From Gnetum montanum (taxonomy: Eukaryota; Streptophyta; Gnetopsida; Gnetales; Gnetaceae), in contig MNCI01037638.1 of assembly GCA_015680685.1 (NCBI GenBank), positions 235,994-280,768 of the forward strand: a DNA stretch of 44,775 nt. The letters run 5' to 3'. Of this stretch, positions 33,666-44,775 are shown piece after piece. Each line of letters starts with the position of its first letter. Positions within the stretch are counted from its first letter, which is position 1. A program made the translations under genes and the position numbers. The notes beneath the pieces were generated by a model. It saw only the letters and a list, made by a program, of their open reading frames with translations. It was not told the DNA's origin and made no database searches.

Positions 33666-34080
33666 AAGCTAGTAGAAACACCCATTCTATAATCACCTGA
33701 CTAGTCCAAACCATTTCATATCATGACTGACATGTCCAACTATGCTTTAGGAGCCATACTTACACAGTTAGATGACTAGAAGTGTCCTTATTGCATCCAT
33801 TGTGCAAGTAGAAGTATCGATGGTGCACAACTTAAATACACTACCATAGAGAAAGAATTAATGGTTGTAGTGTTTGCACTAGAAAATTTTATATACTATG
33901 TATTGGGATATAAAGTATATATACATGTAGATCATAGTGCAATCTGATCCCTCATGAATAAGCCAATGGTAAGCCCTTGTATCATACGATGGAATCTTAC
34001 AAGAGTTTGATTTAATGATGATCGATCACAAGGGCACCAAGAATGTAGTTGCTGATCATTTATCTCAATTGTGATGGGAA
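33666..34080 (+). pseudogene. pol: E4 RNase H, inactivated
   Basis: Follows RT. M-T-D-M-S-N-Y-A-L-G-A-I-L is the start of the domain and keeps its first aspartate. T-T-I-E-K-E-L-M-V-V-V-F-A follows with the glutamate, then V-H-V-D-H-S-A-I near 33,940. Several stops. No second RNase H follows, unlike E1-E3. Confidence 0.78.
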
Positions 34081-34239
34081 AACAAAAAGGATGAGTATCC
34101 AATTTATGATCATTTCCCTAATGAATTCCACTTTGTTGGTGTAGTGAATAATCAATCACCCATAGAGACAAACTGGTACAATAGCATTCTTACCTAGCTC
34201 CTCACCCAACAAACACCACAAGAGTTAAACCTTAAGAAG

Positions 34240-35340
34240 AAACAAAAATTTCTTCACCAAGCTAAGTACTTTATGGAGATCAATGGACAACTTTACAAAG
34301 TGTGTTCCGATGGCTTGGTTTGATGGTGTGTTCCCAATATAGATCAACTGCAAGTTCTCCAAGATGCTCATGATGGTTCTTGTTGGGGTTATTATGTTGG
34401 AAGATAAATGGCCATCAAGATCTTGCTTGTAGGATATTATTGGCCTACATTATTTCAAGATGTCCATCATTGCTTCCAATCTTATGATCACTGTCAACAT
34501 GATGGGGGAATGACTACTAGAATGGAGAATTTGCAATAATGGATTCAATTGTTAGAACCCTTCGACATTTGGGGAATTGATTTCATGGGGCCGATTACAC
34601 CAATGTCCAATGGAAAAGCTTATATTATTGTTGCCATTGATTACCTAATAAAATGGGCCAAAGTAGCTACTATTAAAGATTTTACATCATCTATAGTTGC
34701 ATGATTTGTTCAACAAAAAATCATAAATAGGTCTAGTATTCCACGTGCACTTATTTTAGATAATAGCACATACTTCACAGGTGCAACTTTTCAAAAATTA
34801 ATGCAACACTTAGCGGTTGAGCATAAATTGACTACACCATACCACCCCTAAGCAAACAATCAAGTAGAAGTCACCAACAGGGAGATTATGAAGATATTGA
34901 AAAGAACCATTAGCAAGTTTATGTGAGACTGGGGCACTAAACTAAATGATGCTCTTTAGGCATACTGCTCCACATGGAAACTCTCTACAAGCTACTTTCC
35001 CTATGAGTTAGTGTATGGTAAAGTACCAACGCTTCCCATTCAAACTGAGCTCTATACACTATCCATGGCATGTGACCTCAACCTTCACCTTGATCTAGCA
35101 TAGAAACAATAGTTAGTAACCCTTAACTTACTAGATGAAAATCGATTAGCTGCCCTGTCATCTAACAAATTGCACAAGGCATTTAATAAGTAATGTCATG
35201 ACCTAAGGATTAGGAAAGTTAAATATCAACTAGGTGATAAGGTTCTCTACTAGAATCCCACACATGTGCCACAACGCACTAAATTTCAAACATTGTGAGA
35301 AGGACCTTATATTATTTACGCAACTTTTCCTTCAGGGACC
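34240..35340 (+). pseudogene. pol: E4 integrase, inactivated
   Basis: The zinc region is H-H-C-F-Q-S-Y-D-H-C-Q, with the first Cys of the C-x-x-C changed to Tyr. The core has [19 protein letters not shown] and N-Q-V-E-V-T-N-R-E, giving the DDE residues. The tail has L-V-Y-G-K-V-P-T-L-P and E-G-P-Y-I-I. Scattered stops, for example near 34,704, 34,849, 34,924 and 34,960. No chromodomain. Confidence 0.87.
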
Positions 35341-35399
35341 ATAACAATATACAAACTTGAGAGCCCAGACAAGAAACTATTGGTCAACGTGTAACAAAC

Positions 35400-37440
35400 C
35401 AAACTTTTCATGAGCTTAGGATAGCCAGTACATATGCTACCTTTGTTAGTGGACAACCTTGCTCACTATTTTGGATCTCCTCATTCCAAGTCAGTCATGG
35501 CGGAGATGGCTACCTGTGCTTACCATTCTAGGCCCTCAGTTCTTTTTAAATTTCTTTTACACATGTTTTACATGTTTTTATTTCACAGATTTTTGTTTTA
35601 CTCATTTTTCCAACTTCTTTTTTTACACCATCATTCATATTTTTACTATTTTTTTGATTGCTTGATTTACTTTAATTCGTCATCTAATAAGTGCTCATGA
35701 TGGTGGATTGAATTATATCATATTTATTGCTAATGTTTGGTTTTTACCTTTTAATTATGATGTTGATATTAAGGTATAGTTCTTTTGGTAAAATAGGTAA
35801 TGAGTCCACATCGTCCACTCATCCATACAACTCTATGGTCTCCTTTGGCTTAGAACTATATAGTCCCCTTTTTCTAAGTAAACTTGTTAATGAATTGGTG
35901 GCTAGGTACTTTTCAAACCAAGGAAAGACTCAAAGGATGAAAATGGTGTGACTTCAAGGGGATTTGATGAATTTGTGCTGGTCATTCTCTTGGGTTCTTG
36001 GATTCTTTTTCTTGGGTTTTTCACCATTATGACATTGTTTAAATATCAGGAAGCCAAGTGAATAAAAATAAGTCTTTGCATGGTGTGATTCTCATTCATA
36101 AAGAAAGAAAAGATAGAAAAAAATAGAAATAGGTGAGAATTCAAAGCACACCCCTTAGACATAATAAAGCAATATGGGCTACAATCACTGGTTATGGAAT
36201 TGGAAAGACATATTTCCCATGCCTGAAGGTTCCCTCTAACTAAGGCCATTTCTCACTTCCTATTTCTCCATCTCGCTCTCCTCGGAATCGTGGTGACTCT
36301 TTGTGGAAGCATTCTTATTACTTCAAGTGGATGGATTGGTCAAGTTTGTTGATGTGAGGTCATTGGATTTGGTTTGTTTAAGTCTGGATTTGGGATGAGT
36401 TCTACTCAATCACATTAACCATAAAATACATAAGGGACTTTACACAACCTTGTTCTTGGGATTCCATTCCATTCTCTCCTCTCCATATTTCTCCCAATTT
36501 TCCACCTCATTTCTGGTTCTATGGTTGATGCATTATTTTTCTTTGGTGAATTCTTGTGGGTAAGTTTTTAACTCTTGCTTCAAATGACATTCCTAGATCC
36601 TACGGACTCTTTGGTTTATGGGTTTGTCTGGGCATAAAGGACATAAGCCTACTTTGGGGAGGACCCACTAGCATTCTTTCTTTTTGGTGCAATTGTTAAC
36701 TTCTTTTCCTTAAACATTTCTTGCAATCAATCATTTCTTATTTCATCCCCATCCATAGCATCCATTTTATTGACGTTGCTATTGATATTTTTCATCTTTC
36801 TTGTTCCTCATGTTTTTCCATCTTATAACTACCAGAGGTTCACTCTTAGTCATGGGGGCATTGGCACAAATTTTTCAATTTTTTCCATTTTACTAATTGC
36901 CTAACCCCTACACCTTGGGTAGTTTCCAATGATAAATCTCTCAACCAATTTCTACCATAACCACAACTCAACCAATGCACTTCATATTAAGGCAAGGTAT
37001 TAGCTACATTGTGGATTATCTATCCTTGCTCATTTGTGACTATGTTGTGTGTGCAGATGGTGATCATACAAATAATGGACTGAGCTTTGAGTAAGTACGT
37101 AGGATGGACTAGAACTAGAGCATTTATGAAAGGAGAAAGTTTGGTGGCATGGCTATGGATAAACAATGGAAGGTGCAATCTTAGCATTGGTGGAAACATG
37201 CTCCATCTTCTTTCTCTCTCTCTTTTTATCTTCAAGCTACTAAATAAAGGCTTTGGTGTCATTTATTTATGAGTGTCCACCACAATGGTCATGAACACTA
37301 ATATTTTAATATGCTTATTGATCCGTCACTGGGCATGTTGATTCTGTCATCCCATTCCACCATCAGTTGTCAATTAGTTAGTAATCCCATACCTTCCCAA
37401 TATTTTGTAAGGAACTCGAGGATGAGTTTTCATTCACTCA
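35400..37440. other. E4 3' region without recognisable gene
   Basis: About 2 kb between integrase and LTR, T-rich on the plus strand. Open stretches such as 35,434-35,700 look hydrophobic only because of T-rich codons (Phe, Leu, Tyr). Athila-group elements often have an extra, sometimes env-like, frame here; I see no signal peptide plus transmembrane arrangement that would support one. Confidence 0.5.
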
Positions 37441-37448
37441 TGGGGGTA
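37441..37448 (+). promoter_or_regulatory. Polypurine tract of E4
   Basis: TGGGGGTA lies immediately before the TGATG start of the 3' LTR. It is short and partly decayed but in the expected place. Confidence 0.6.
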
Positions 37449-38325
37449 TGATGAGAGTGGTTATTATAGAAGTTTATTCTAATTATTAGAGCATTTACTC
37501 TAGTGGTTTAATCTAATTATTAGATCAGTTACTCTAATTATTAGAGTAGTTGCTCCCAAGCCTATAAATATAGCGCCAAGGTGCAAAATTAAAAAAGAGG
37601 AAGTCTTTTGGCAGTCAAGTAGCGAAACTCTTGTAGTCTATTTGAAAGTTAGAGTATTTTCCAAATGCCCATAGTAGGAGGTCTAAGTGTGGATGGATCT
37701 TTATTTAAGCATTGTGTACCTGAGCACATCTTGTGTATGGCAATAAAGACAACCTCTTCGATTCATCCTTGTAGCACTTGAGATTTATTTTCTTAGGCAT
37801 TTCTTTTATTTTATTTTCTTATGCATTTATTTTATTTTATGCACTTTACATTTCTATTATTAGCACAACAATTCATTTTGATCAATTAAAAAATCATTAA
37901 ATTACACAAGCACGACCACTTTGAGCATGTGTGTAATGCTTGGTAACCTAGTAACAATTAGCGTTTGGTAATCCCAATAGTGTTGCACTAGTTTGGGATG
38001 TGTATGGAAAGTGGGAATGGATGCTGGTGTTAGGATTAGTTAGAACTTAGTTAATGAGTAGTTAAGTTAAATTAGTCACTTAGTTATCTCTCTCCTTCCC
38101 TACTAGTGCAGGGCATAAAAACATAAAAGCTATAAAAATCATATGTTTCAAGCATACTTAACCATACAATCGTGACATATAGGTAAGCTTGGGAAGATAA
38201 TGATCAACCAACCCATCCTTATTCCACAAGGGAACATAAGCACTTAGTTCTTGGAATTCGATCGGATCGTGCATAAAACACTTGTATTTGTATGGTTGAG
38301 CGTAGGGGTACCTTGCTGCTCATCA
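37449..38325 (+). repeat. E4 3' LTR
   Basis: 877 bp, TGATGAGAG...CTCATCA, with TATAAATA at 37,563-37,570 and an AATAAA polyadenylation signal at 37,742-37,747 inside a segment missing from the 5' LTR. CTACC at 38,326 is the right target-site copy. Confidence 0.93.
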
Positions 38326-39146
38326 CTACCATAGGGCATAGCTTCATCATCATTGCAACTAAATACTTGCCCATGTGGGTTGAAGCTATTTACCTAAGGA
38401 AGACCACATCTAAACAAGTTTTAAAGTTTATCCTAGATAGCATTATGGCTCATTTTGGCATACCCATGACCATAGTTACAGATAATGAACCTTAATTTAG
38501 TAGCTAAGAAACTAAGGATTTTTGTCACAACCTAGGAATTAAGCATTCTTTCTCATCACCTTACTATCCCCAAGCTAATGGACAAGTAGAAGTAAGCAAC
38601 AAGGACATCATTAACTTGATTAAAAAGATGCTTAATAATAGCAAGTGAAAGTGGCATGAGTGGCTTATCCATGTACTATTGCATATAGAACAACCTATTG
38701 CACAATAACTAGCATGATTCCTTATACCCTTGTTTATGGTTCTAAAGTTGTTATACCTCTTGAATTACAAGTACTGTCACTTCAAGTAGCCTTGACCAAC
38801 TTCATCAACAATGAGCAAAGCAAGGAATTGTAGATAACAATGCTAGATTCAGTGGAAAAGTGATGTATGCAAATGCTTACTCACATCAAGCACTATCAAA
38901 AGAGATAGAAGCAACAACATCACCATAACCTGATCATGCATAAGATCAAGGGGGGGGGACCTCATCCTTAAGGCCATTTGTGAGCATGCAAACAAATTCT
39001 CAGCCAACTAGGAAGGGCCCTTCCTTGACACCAGAGCCTATGGAAATAGACCATTCAAAATAGCCAACATGGATGGGAATGAGCTAGCTAATCTAGTCAG
39101 TCATTCCTATCTAAAGCCACACTACATGTATTCAACAAATCATCAA
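38326..39146 (+). pseudogene. pol: E3 pol fragment, second half (integrase core and tail)
   Basis: This continues the integrase cut at 28,271: G-H-S-F-I-I-I-A-T-K-Y, I-V-T-D-N-E-P (second catalytic D), and G-Q-V-E-V-S-N-K (catalytic E). The tail has E-G-P-F-L and L-K-P-H-Y at about 39,125. Stops and a G9 run (38,951-38,959) disrupt it. Together with 27,170-28,271 it forms one ancestral gene. Confidence 0.87.
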
Positions 39147-39164
39147 TAAGTGAGCCTACTTTTG

Positions 39165-39240
39165 ATGGTTTGCTACCACCTTAAATTAGTGACATGGCTT
39201 ACCAAGGCATACCATGGCATTATACTAGCAACATTGGTGA
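39165..39240. repeat. Remnant of E3 post-pol array
   Basis: Two or three decayed copies of the CTACCACCTTAAATTAGTGA / TATACTAGCAAC motif, in the same position as the E1 and E2 arrays. Confidence 0.5.
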
Positions 39241-39296
39241 TCTATATAGCTTGATTCTCATGTGGCCTCTATCCATTATAGCATTATAATATGTAG

Positions 39297-39375
39297 TGAT
39301 GTTTTGTATTCTTTATTAGTGCCTCTTGGGTCAATCCTCTAGACACCAACATAAGAGGGGCCATTGAAACACCAC
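39297..39375 (+). other. Third copy of the LTR hairpin
   Basis: GATGTTTTGTATTCTTTAT and AAGAGGGGCCATTGAAACAC form the arms of the same imperfect hairpin as 10,652-10,728, with a loop holding CCTCTTGGG and CCTCTAG. It lies only about 60 bp after the array, so most of the E3 LTR before it is deleted. Confidence 0.5.
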
Positions 39376-40700
39376 AACATTTTACATTTTATAATCAATC
39401 TTCATCATGTAGCTTTCACCCCATGGAACCTAGGGTAAAATTTCATTGTAAATGTGAAAATTGTAATCCACAATGGGCAATTTCACATACTTTATACTTT
39501 TGAATTTAAAAATTGCCTCATAAATGGTCAAAGCCTCATTCCCCAAGTGAAAAAAGTTACCTAGTGGCTATATTTGGGCTTGGGGTGGGTCAAAATGCCT
39601 TGTGGAATATCAAAAAATGACATTTGATGGGTTTTATGGGGGGTAGACATTTTTCTACACTAAAAGCACATGTAGGGAGGTAAATCTCACCTACCCCTAG
39701 CATGGAAGGATGGGAGGTTTGAAAAATTTCCACCCTTCAACATGGATACCAAATGCACATTTTGGAAACTTTTCCTTTAAATTGGAAAGTTTGCCCCAAA
39801 CTTGGAAACTTTCCCTCGAACCTAGAAAGTTCAACCACCACACACCCCCCCACCCCCCCACTCCCCAACATGAAAAATTTTCCCCCTAGCCTAGAAGAGC
39901 TCAACATAGAAGATTCATCTCCAGCATGGAAGGGGTGCCTCAGTTACTATTTTTAGTAAACGGAATGGCCATGGGGGAAAGCACTTACTATGTTTAGTAA
40001 CTGTCAAATTTGGACATCCATTTCACCTAAATTTGGCAACCAATTTGCAGAAAAATTGCATCAAATTTGTAGCCATCTTGTAGCCATTTCATACCCAATT
40101 TGTAATTCATTCATAGCCAATTTGTAGCTCCATTCATGGACCAAAAAACCTATAAAAGCCAAACTCCAACACCATTTACAAATTCAGCAATTTTAAAACA
40201 AAGAGGCTAGTAATATTTCTCATATTTGGCACACAAGAACTTTGGAAATTCATCAATTTTGAGTAAAATAATTGCATAAAACTCCACACCCAAGACATTT
40301 TCAAGCACTCAAGAGCTCAGCTTCAATGGGATTTAAACTCTTGTACAAGTGGACCCCCTTTTTTCTCATCTAGACACCATTTGTACATATTTCTCTAACT
40401 TATTTGTTAGTATTTTCTTAATACAGTTTTAAGTTGAGTTTTTTGTTCAAAGATAAATTCATTACTTGTGAATTATTCAGATCTATTTATATTTCCATGT
40501 TTTTCATCTCTCAATTCCCTATGTGATCTTCCAAACTGGCCAAGATGCTTTGAATTCCATTTTCATCATCAAGGCCTAGGGGTTTTGGGGTTGAGGAATT
40601 ACTTGCACTAGGGATCCTTGGTTTCATTCTTGTTCCAACAATCAAGGTTTTTATTCACAACAATTATGTCCCAAAAACCAATCCATAAAGGATAATAAGG
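39376..40700. other. Probable LTR remnant with TATA box, no gene
   Basis: AT-rich. TATAAAAG lies at 40,151-40,158. A run of short near-repeats of TGGAAACTTTCC/TGGAAAGTTTGCC lies at 39,765-39,830, and a C-rich simple stretch at 39,838-39,865. No coding domain was seen. The region probably belongs to E3 or to another old insertion. Confidence 0.4.
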
Positions 40701-40779
40701 CATGTCCAGTTGTAGTATCAATGAGTTGGTTAATACTAGGCAAAGGAAAATCATCTTTGATAGTTACTATATTTAGGTT

Positions 40780-41370
40780 TTATAAATCAATGAAAATATG
40801 TATGCTCCCATTTTTCTTAGGGGTTACGACTATTTTGGACACCCAATTAGCTTGATTGATAGCTTGGATGAAGCTAACTTGGTAAAGTTTCATGATCTCA
40901 TCACAAAATACCAAGGCTAGATTTGGTCTGATTTTGTCAACTTTTTGTTGGATGAGTTTAATGCTAGGATCAAGTATGATTTTGTATTGCACTAATCATG
41001 GATTGAGACCTAGCCTATCTTCATATGACTAGGAAAAGACCTCAATTTTATTTTGAAGGACCTTGATGATGTCTTGAGCCTACTTTAGTTCAAGTGAGAA
41101 ACTTAATTTTAGTGTTTTCTCCTTACCATTGTGTGTTGTGATTAGAACCTCAACTAGAGAGTCTTCAATAATGTCACTAGCCTTGAGATTAAGGGTTTTA
41201 ATTATGTGTTTAGGCCATTCAATAGGCTTTTCTATAGAGTCTACGCAATCGAACAAGCTCTCAAGCTCAAGATCAAGGTAACTAAGATCAATGGATCTTT
41301 CAACATCACTATAAGGTCCACTTAGGCTTAGAGGTAAGCTAAATGGTGCACAAGTGTCCATAATATAGTC
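40780..41370 (-). pseudogene. pol: E5: Tat-type RT N-terminal fragment
   Basis: Minus-strand frames 41,361-41,080 and 40,992-40,780 match the start of E1 and E2 RT: M-D-T-C-A-P, L-K-A-S-D-I-I-E-D-S, F-C-D-E-I-M-K-L-Y-Q and V-V-T-P-K-K-N-G-S-I. The match stops after I-D-L, so the catalytic palm is absent. The conserved start includes the roughly 100-residue extension seen in E1 and E2, and an AG stands nine bases before the ATG. This is a truncated copy in opposite orientation to the others. Confidence 0.82.
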
Positions 41371-41689
41371 CTACACATCAACCAAAATCACATTAAATGA
41401 CACCTATATGATAAAATTGTTAAATAATGTAAAATATTACAAACATAGGGCCAAAATAAGGCTCAGTAAGGTTAAAACATAGTAACATAAGGATAAACAA
41501 GGCAAGGTAGAGTAGCATGTGGTCAAACATGGTTATATGTTGTCATTTTTAGGCCTTAGCAGGCCATGGTAGGGGCCTATTTGACTTGAAAAGGTCATTA
41601 TAATACTTGTGGTTGTCTATGGAGTTAAGAATTAATGAGCCTAAACTAAATTTCACTTACTCAAACCTTCATACTTTGGGTCCATATGT

Positions 41690-43330
41690 TGGCCAACGTA
41701 TGGAACTAGTATACCAACATATGAGATTGAGATATGTGATTTCTAGGTGATCTAGGATCAGTTTTGGGTATTCTTGGGCTCCCATGATAGCTTCTAGATC
41801 TTGTAGAAGGGTTTGGACATCCTAAATGGTCATTTTAAGCTTGTTTTAAGTAAGGAAAAAGGATGTTTATGAATTTTATAATGGCCTATACGCTAGACAA
41901 CATATGTCACTTGAGGCCCCAACATATATCATGAAAACTCTAATTCTAGGAGGCTCTTCTAACTTCTTTTTAGGTGTCAGGCTCTTTGGGTGTGAGCACA
42001 ATGGTTCAGGAAAGGCGATATGCCAATTTTAATGTCAGTTTGAGTTATTAAAGTCATTACAAGCTTTCAAACCTTAGTTTATATGTTGGCTAGCATATAA
42101 AGCTTAGGCCCTAATGTATTTATGCTAAAATTTTGGTTCATGGGATTTTTGAATTTGGTATTTTGGATATATTAAGCTTCTAAGGTAGAGCATAGGTCTT
42201 AGTGTTAAAAAATAGCTTTTCCTAGGTCAAAATAAGTTAACCAAGGCTTATTTGTAGTTTATATGCTAGCCTATATGCTAGCTAGTGTATAAAGCTTGAT
42301 GCCTTAATGTAGAAGGGCTAAAACTCAATTTTTCCATGCTTAAAGAAGGTTATTATAGGTGGCTTCTAGTTCAAGGATCCCAAGCTTCTCCATTCAAATT
42401 TCAAACAATATGGGATGTTAAAAGCTTGTCTAAACTCTTAACCAATCTTTTTATACATTGGCCAGCATATAAACCCTAGATTCTCATCATATAAACTAAG
42501 TTTTGGTAATTTTTAGGATCATTCTATTTAACTTCTTGGTTTCTAAAGTCATTGATGTGCACGACTAGGGCTTGGTAACTAGAATGATGTATTTTGAGGC
42601 CATTTGGACTGGGATAAGGCTTGTTCTTTACTTTTATGCTAGCCTATACATTGGCTAGTGTATAAAGCCTGCATTCCTAGCATAAAATATCAACATTTAA
42701 GCTTGTGAGGTTATTTCGATCATCGTTTCTACCCCTCAAGATTTCCAAACCAACACCTAGTGTTTTGTGCTAAGATATGGGTTTTTACACAAAATGGAAG
42801 GACAAAGAAGAGTCTATTGGAAATTTTTATGCTCCATATATGCTAGTCAAAATATAGGCTTTGCATCTCCAGCATAAAAGACATGAATTAACTAGTTTAA
42901 ACTCTTTTTGGCTTGCCCTTTTGAGTTTTATGTGTATTGATGATTCCAGCTAGGGTTCAAGGTTAAGGTTGTCAATTGAGAAGGCTACCTAAGGTTTCAT
43001 TTAGGAATTTTAATCTTACCTCCCATATCAATACATTGGGTAGCATATTGGACTCATCGACCCAGCATAACAACCATTGAGTAATTTTTTCTAGCTTTTT
43101 TCTATTATCTCCTACTACCTAGAAGTTTCCTAGTAATAGTGCTTAGGGTTTTATTAGGGCATGGAGCTTTTTTGACCATTATGAATCAAAGATGAACTAC
43201 TAGAGTTGTACTTTTCCAATGCTTGAAGCTTCTAACTTGTTTCACTACTTACATGTCTTGTTTGGCATAATTTCCCAACATAAAAATGTGTTGAAGTCTT
43301 AAATCCCAATGTATTGGGATTTTTCATATT
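41690..43330. repeat. Degenerate ~190-bp tandem array with palindromic core
   Basis: A box such as TATGTTGGCTAGCATATAAA, followed about 20 bp later by CTAGCATAAA or similar, recurs near 41,691, 41,885, 42,081, 42,259, 42,451, 42,635, 42,830 and 43,025, and weakly near 43,250. Spacing is 178-196 bp. Between boxes the sequence is strongly diverged. It lies on the upstream side of the E5 RT. No gene seen. Confidence 0.7.
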
Positions 43331-43379
43331 TGTCTTTTTTAGTGCCATGTGGCATCCTAATGAGCCAACTAAAGTTTGG

Positions 43380-44590
43380 TGCTAAATTACCTTCGCTATT
43401 ATCTTCTTTGTAGAGTTGTCACCTCCTCTATGACTAACCTATGATTCATATCCATGAAGGAATAATTTGAAAGTCAAAAAGATCATCAAGAAAAATAACA
43501 GTTAGATCCAAATTCAATCAAAAACTTCACACTTATGACTATCACTCATAAGTAAAATCAATAAAAATTCATCTTAACTTCTAATATTAATTTAAATATG
43601 AAATAAGCTAATTAAACAAAATTGAAGTTACATAAATCTATCAAAAATATAAAATATTACAAAGGAGATGTCACCTAATTTTTGACCCTGCTCTACTATC
43701 TCCACAATACAACAATTTCACAGCCTTCATACATTAATGGTTGTTGATTATCACAAGCCATTAATACTCTTCCTTAATAGTTTTAATACAGAAGAATATT
43801 TGATTTGGTGTGGGTTCTCTCTTGAATTATTCATCTCAAATGCATAGATTGAAACTCCTATTTATACTCAAAGGAGTTTACAATTAGGTATGAAAATAAC
43901 TATTTTGAGAATCAATTATTATTGAAGAATTTGATAACAATTGTTTCAAATCTTTATGAAACTTAATTATAAATTCTAAGATCTTTTATTATCAATCAAA
44001 AGTGCCCATTTTATGAAAATCAATGTCTTTATTTCTTCTTGAGACTATTGCTCTACTGAATCTCATTCTATCGATCCATATCACAGCTACTGTGATGATC
44101 GATATAATTTATACCAATCTCCCTCACTCCCACGATTTCCTATGATTCACAAGATTAAAAGAGAAATTAGTAATTATTGATGTATAGTGACAAAATTGAT
44201 TAGCTTTGATATATGAAAATAGTAAAAAAAATTAAAAATTTTAGTTTATAACATTAAAATTTAAAGAAATTCAAGGTTTAACATAGCCCTTGACTAGCCT
44301 TTGGTGAGTGCCTAGCCATACAAGTAGAATCAAATAAGGAAAAACATTAATATATATGTGTAGCTATAAAAGGAAATCAAAAAAATTATAAAGAATATGC
44401 TACTACTATATGCATGATATCATTGGCAATCCAAAACTCGATACATCTAAAGTATATGCACATAAACAAAAGATCATTAACGCCCACTATTCAGTACCAA
44501 AATTTGATATAAAGCAAGAAAACTTAAATTATCCATAGTCACCGTAATGTTTACACAACCAACATAAAATGTAAGATTAAATTTGAGGCA
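43380..44590. other. AT-rich stretch, possible minus-strand LTR
   Basis: TATAAATAGG reads on the minus strand at 43,866-43,857, in a context resembling an LTR promoter. A short palindrome-like block lies near 44,073-44,108 (CACAG/CTGTG inside ATCGAT/ATCGAT). No partner LTR was found, so the identity is open. Confidence 0.3.
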
Positions 44591-44609
44591 TGCATCAAGC
44601 CTATGAACT

Positions 44610-44775
44610 AGCTTCGACCTCCATATCCTCTTCAAAGTGAGAGGGTTCTACCCCTTCATTGTCATCATGAATTTCAGGGTGGATATGTCTTCAATGTCCA
44701 CCACCCTTTTGTCCATGGTGGTGAGAGTTGAGTTGACATTCTCAAGCATTATGAGAATCTTTCTCTATGTGGCCT
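44610..44775 (-). other. Possible partial coding remnant at right edge
   Basis: On the minus strand a frame entering from the window edge reads M-L-E-N-V-N-S-T-L-T-T-M-D-K and then V-V-D-I-E-D, a heptad-like, coiled-coil-looking stretch that ends at a stop near 44,655. It could be the end of a gag or antisense gene of another element. Too short to name. Confidence 0.2.

Larger units (their letters stand above)
28272..38325 (+). mobile_element. E4: Athila-like Ty3/gypsy element nested in E3
   Basis: A complete structure of about 10.05 kb: LTR 28,272-29,146, primer binding site, gag, protease, RT, RNase H, integrase, a 2-kb 3' region, polypurine tract and LTR 37,449-38,325. Both LTRs start TGATG and end CATCA. 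By hand alignment they differ at about one position in eight or nine, mostly transitions, so the insertion is old; E3 must be older still. Protease with D-L-G, the tRNA-Asp-type primer site and the lack of a second RNase H or chromodomain fit the Athila/Calypso group. All coding parts carry stops. Confidence 0.92.

Noticed and set aside
35434-35700. Hydrophobic frame as an envelope-like gene of E4
   Set aside because: Hydrophobicity follows from T-rich DNA, and there is no signal peptide, cleavage site or defined transmembrane layout.
1-44775. tRNA, rRNA or other RNA genes
   Set aside because: No cloverleaf-like A/B box pair or rRNA words were recognised; the only tRNA-related sequence is the primer binding site at 29,148.

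Overview
This window looks like intergenic DNA from a large-genome seed plant, possibly a gymnosperm, although nothing in it fixes the species. It has no ribosome-binding sites, operons or recognisable host gene. Almost everything is old, nested, heavily mutated Ty3/gypsy LTR retrotransposon DNA. Four copies (E1, E2, E3, E5) look Tat/Ogre-like: the three with a preserved 3' pol run RT, RNase H, a second (archaeal-type) RNase H and integrase with no chromodomain, and E5 is an RT fragment. One copy (E4) is Athila-like, with a tRNA-Asp-type primer binding site and a DLG-type protease.

Layout: E1 covers about 1-11,530 (+), with its left end outside the window. It has a 27-bp tandem array, a large spliced-looking gene on the minus strand (726-4794), a pol 3' part on the plus strand (5268-8745), a degenerate array (8755-9420) and a long LTR (from about 9470). 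Positions 11,560-14,280 hold no gene I can name. E2 (about 14,280-25,315, +) repeats the E1 layout: a minus-strand gene (14,906-19,500), pol (20,066-23,482), an array and LTR sequence. It then runs into a 321-bp inverted duplication bounded by single N characters, which is most likely an assembly join. A separate LTR-like block lies at 26,234-27,090. E3 is a pol fragment (27,170-28,271) whose integrase is split by the complete but dead E4 element (28,272-38,325). The E3 integrase resumes at 38,326-39,146. E5 is an RT fragment on the minus strand (40,780-41,370), followed by a degenerate ~190-bp tandem array (41,690-43,330).

The most interesting object is the minus-strand gene carried by both E1 and E2, just upstream of and divergent from RT. 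In E1 it can be read as eight exons joined by seven GT-AG introns. All seven exon joins keep the reading phase once one single-base insertion in exon 4 is discounted, giving about 1,080 codons. E2 keeps the same exon order, several of the same intron positions and clear protein similarity. Each copy has a TATA-like box about 130-150 bp upstream of its ATG. Both copies are now pseudogenes. I could not assign the protein to a family.

No element here can move by itself. The RT catalytic motif is altered in all three RTs where it is visible (YVDN, YVND, FMDN), and stop codons are frequent. E1 is the best preserved: it keeps many CpG sites and an unbroken 246-codon integrase core. E2, E3 and E4 are strongly CpG-depleted.
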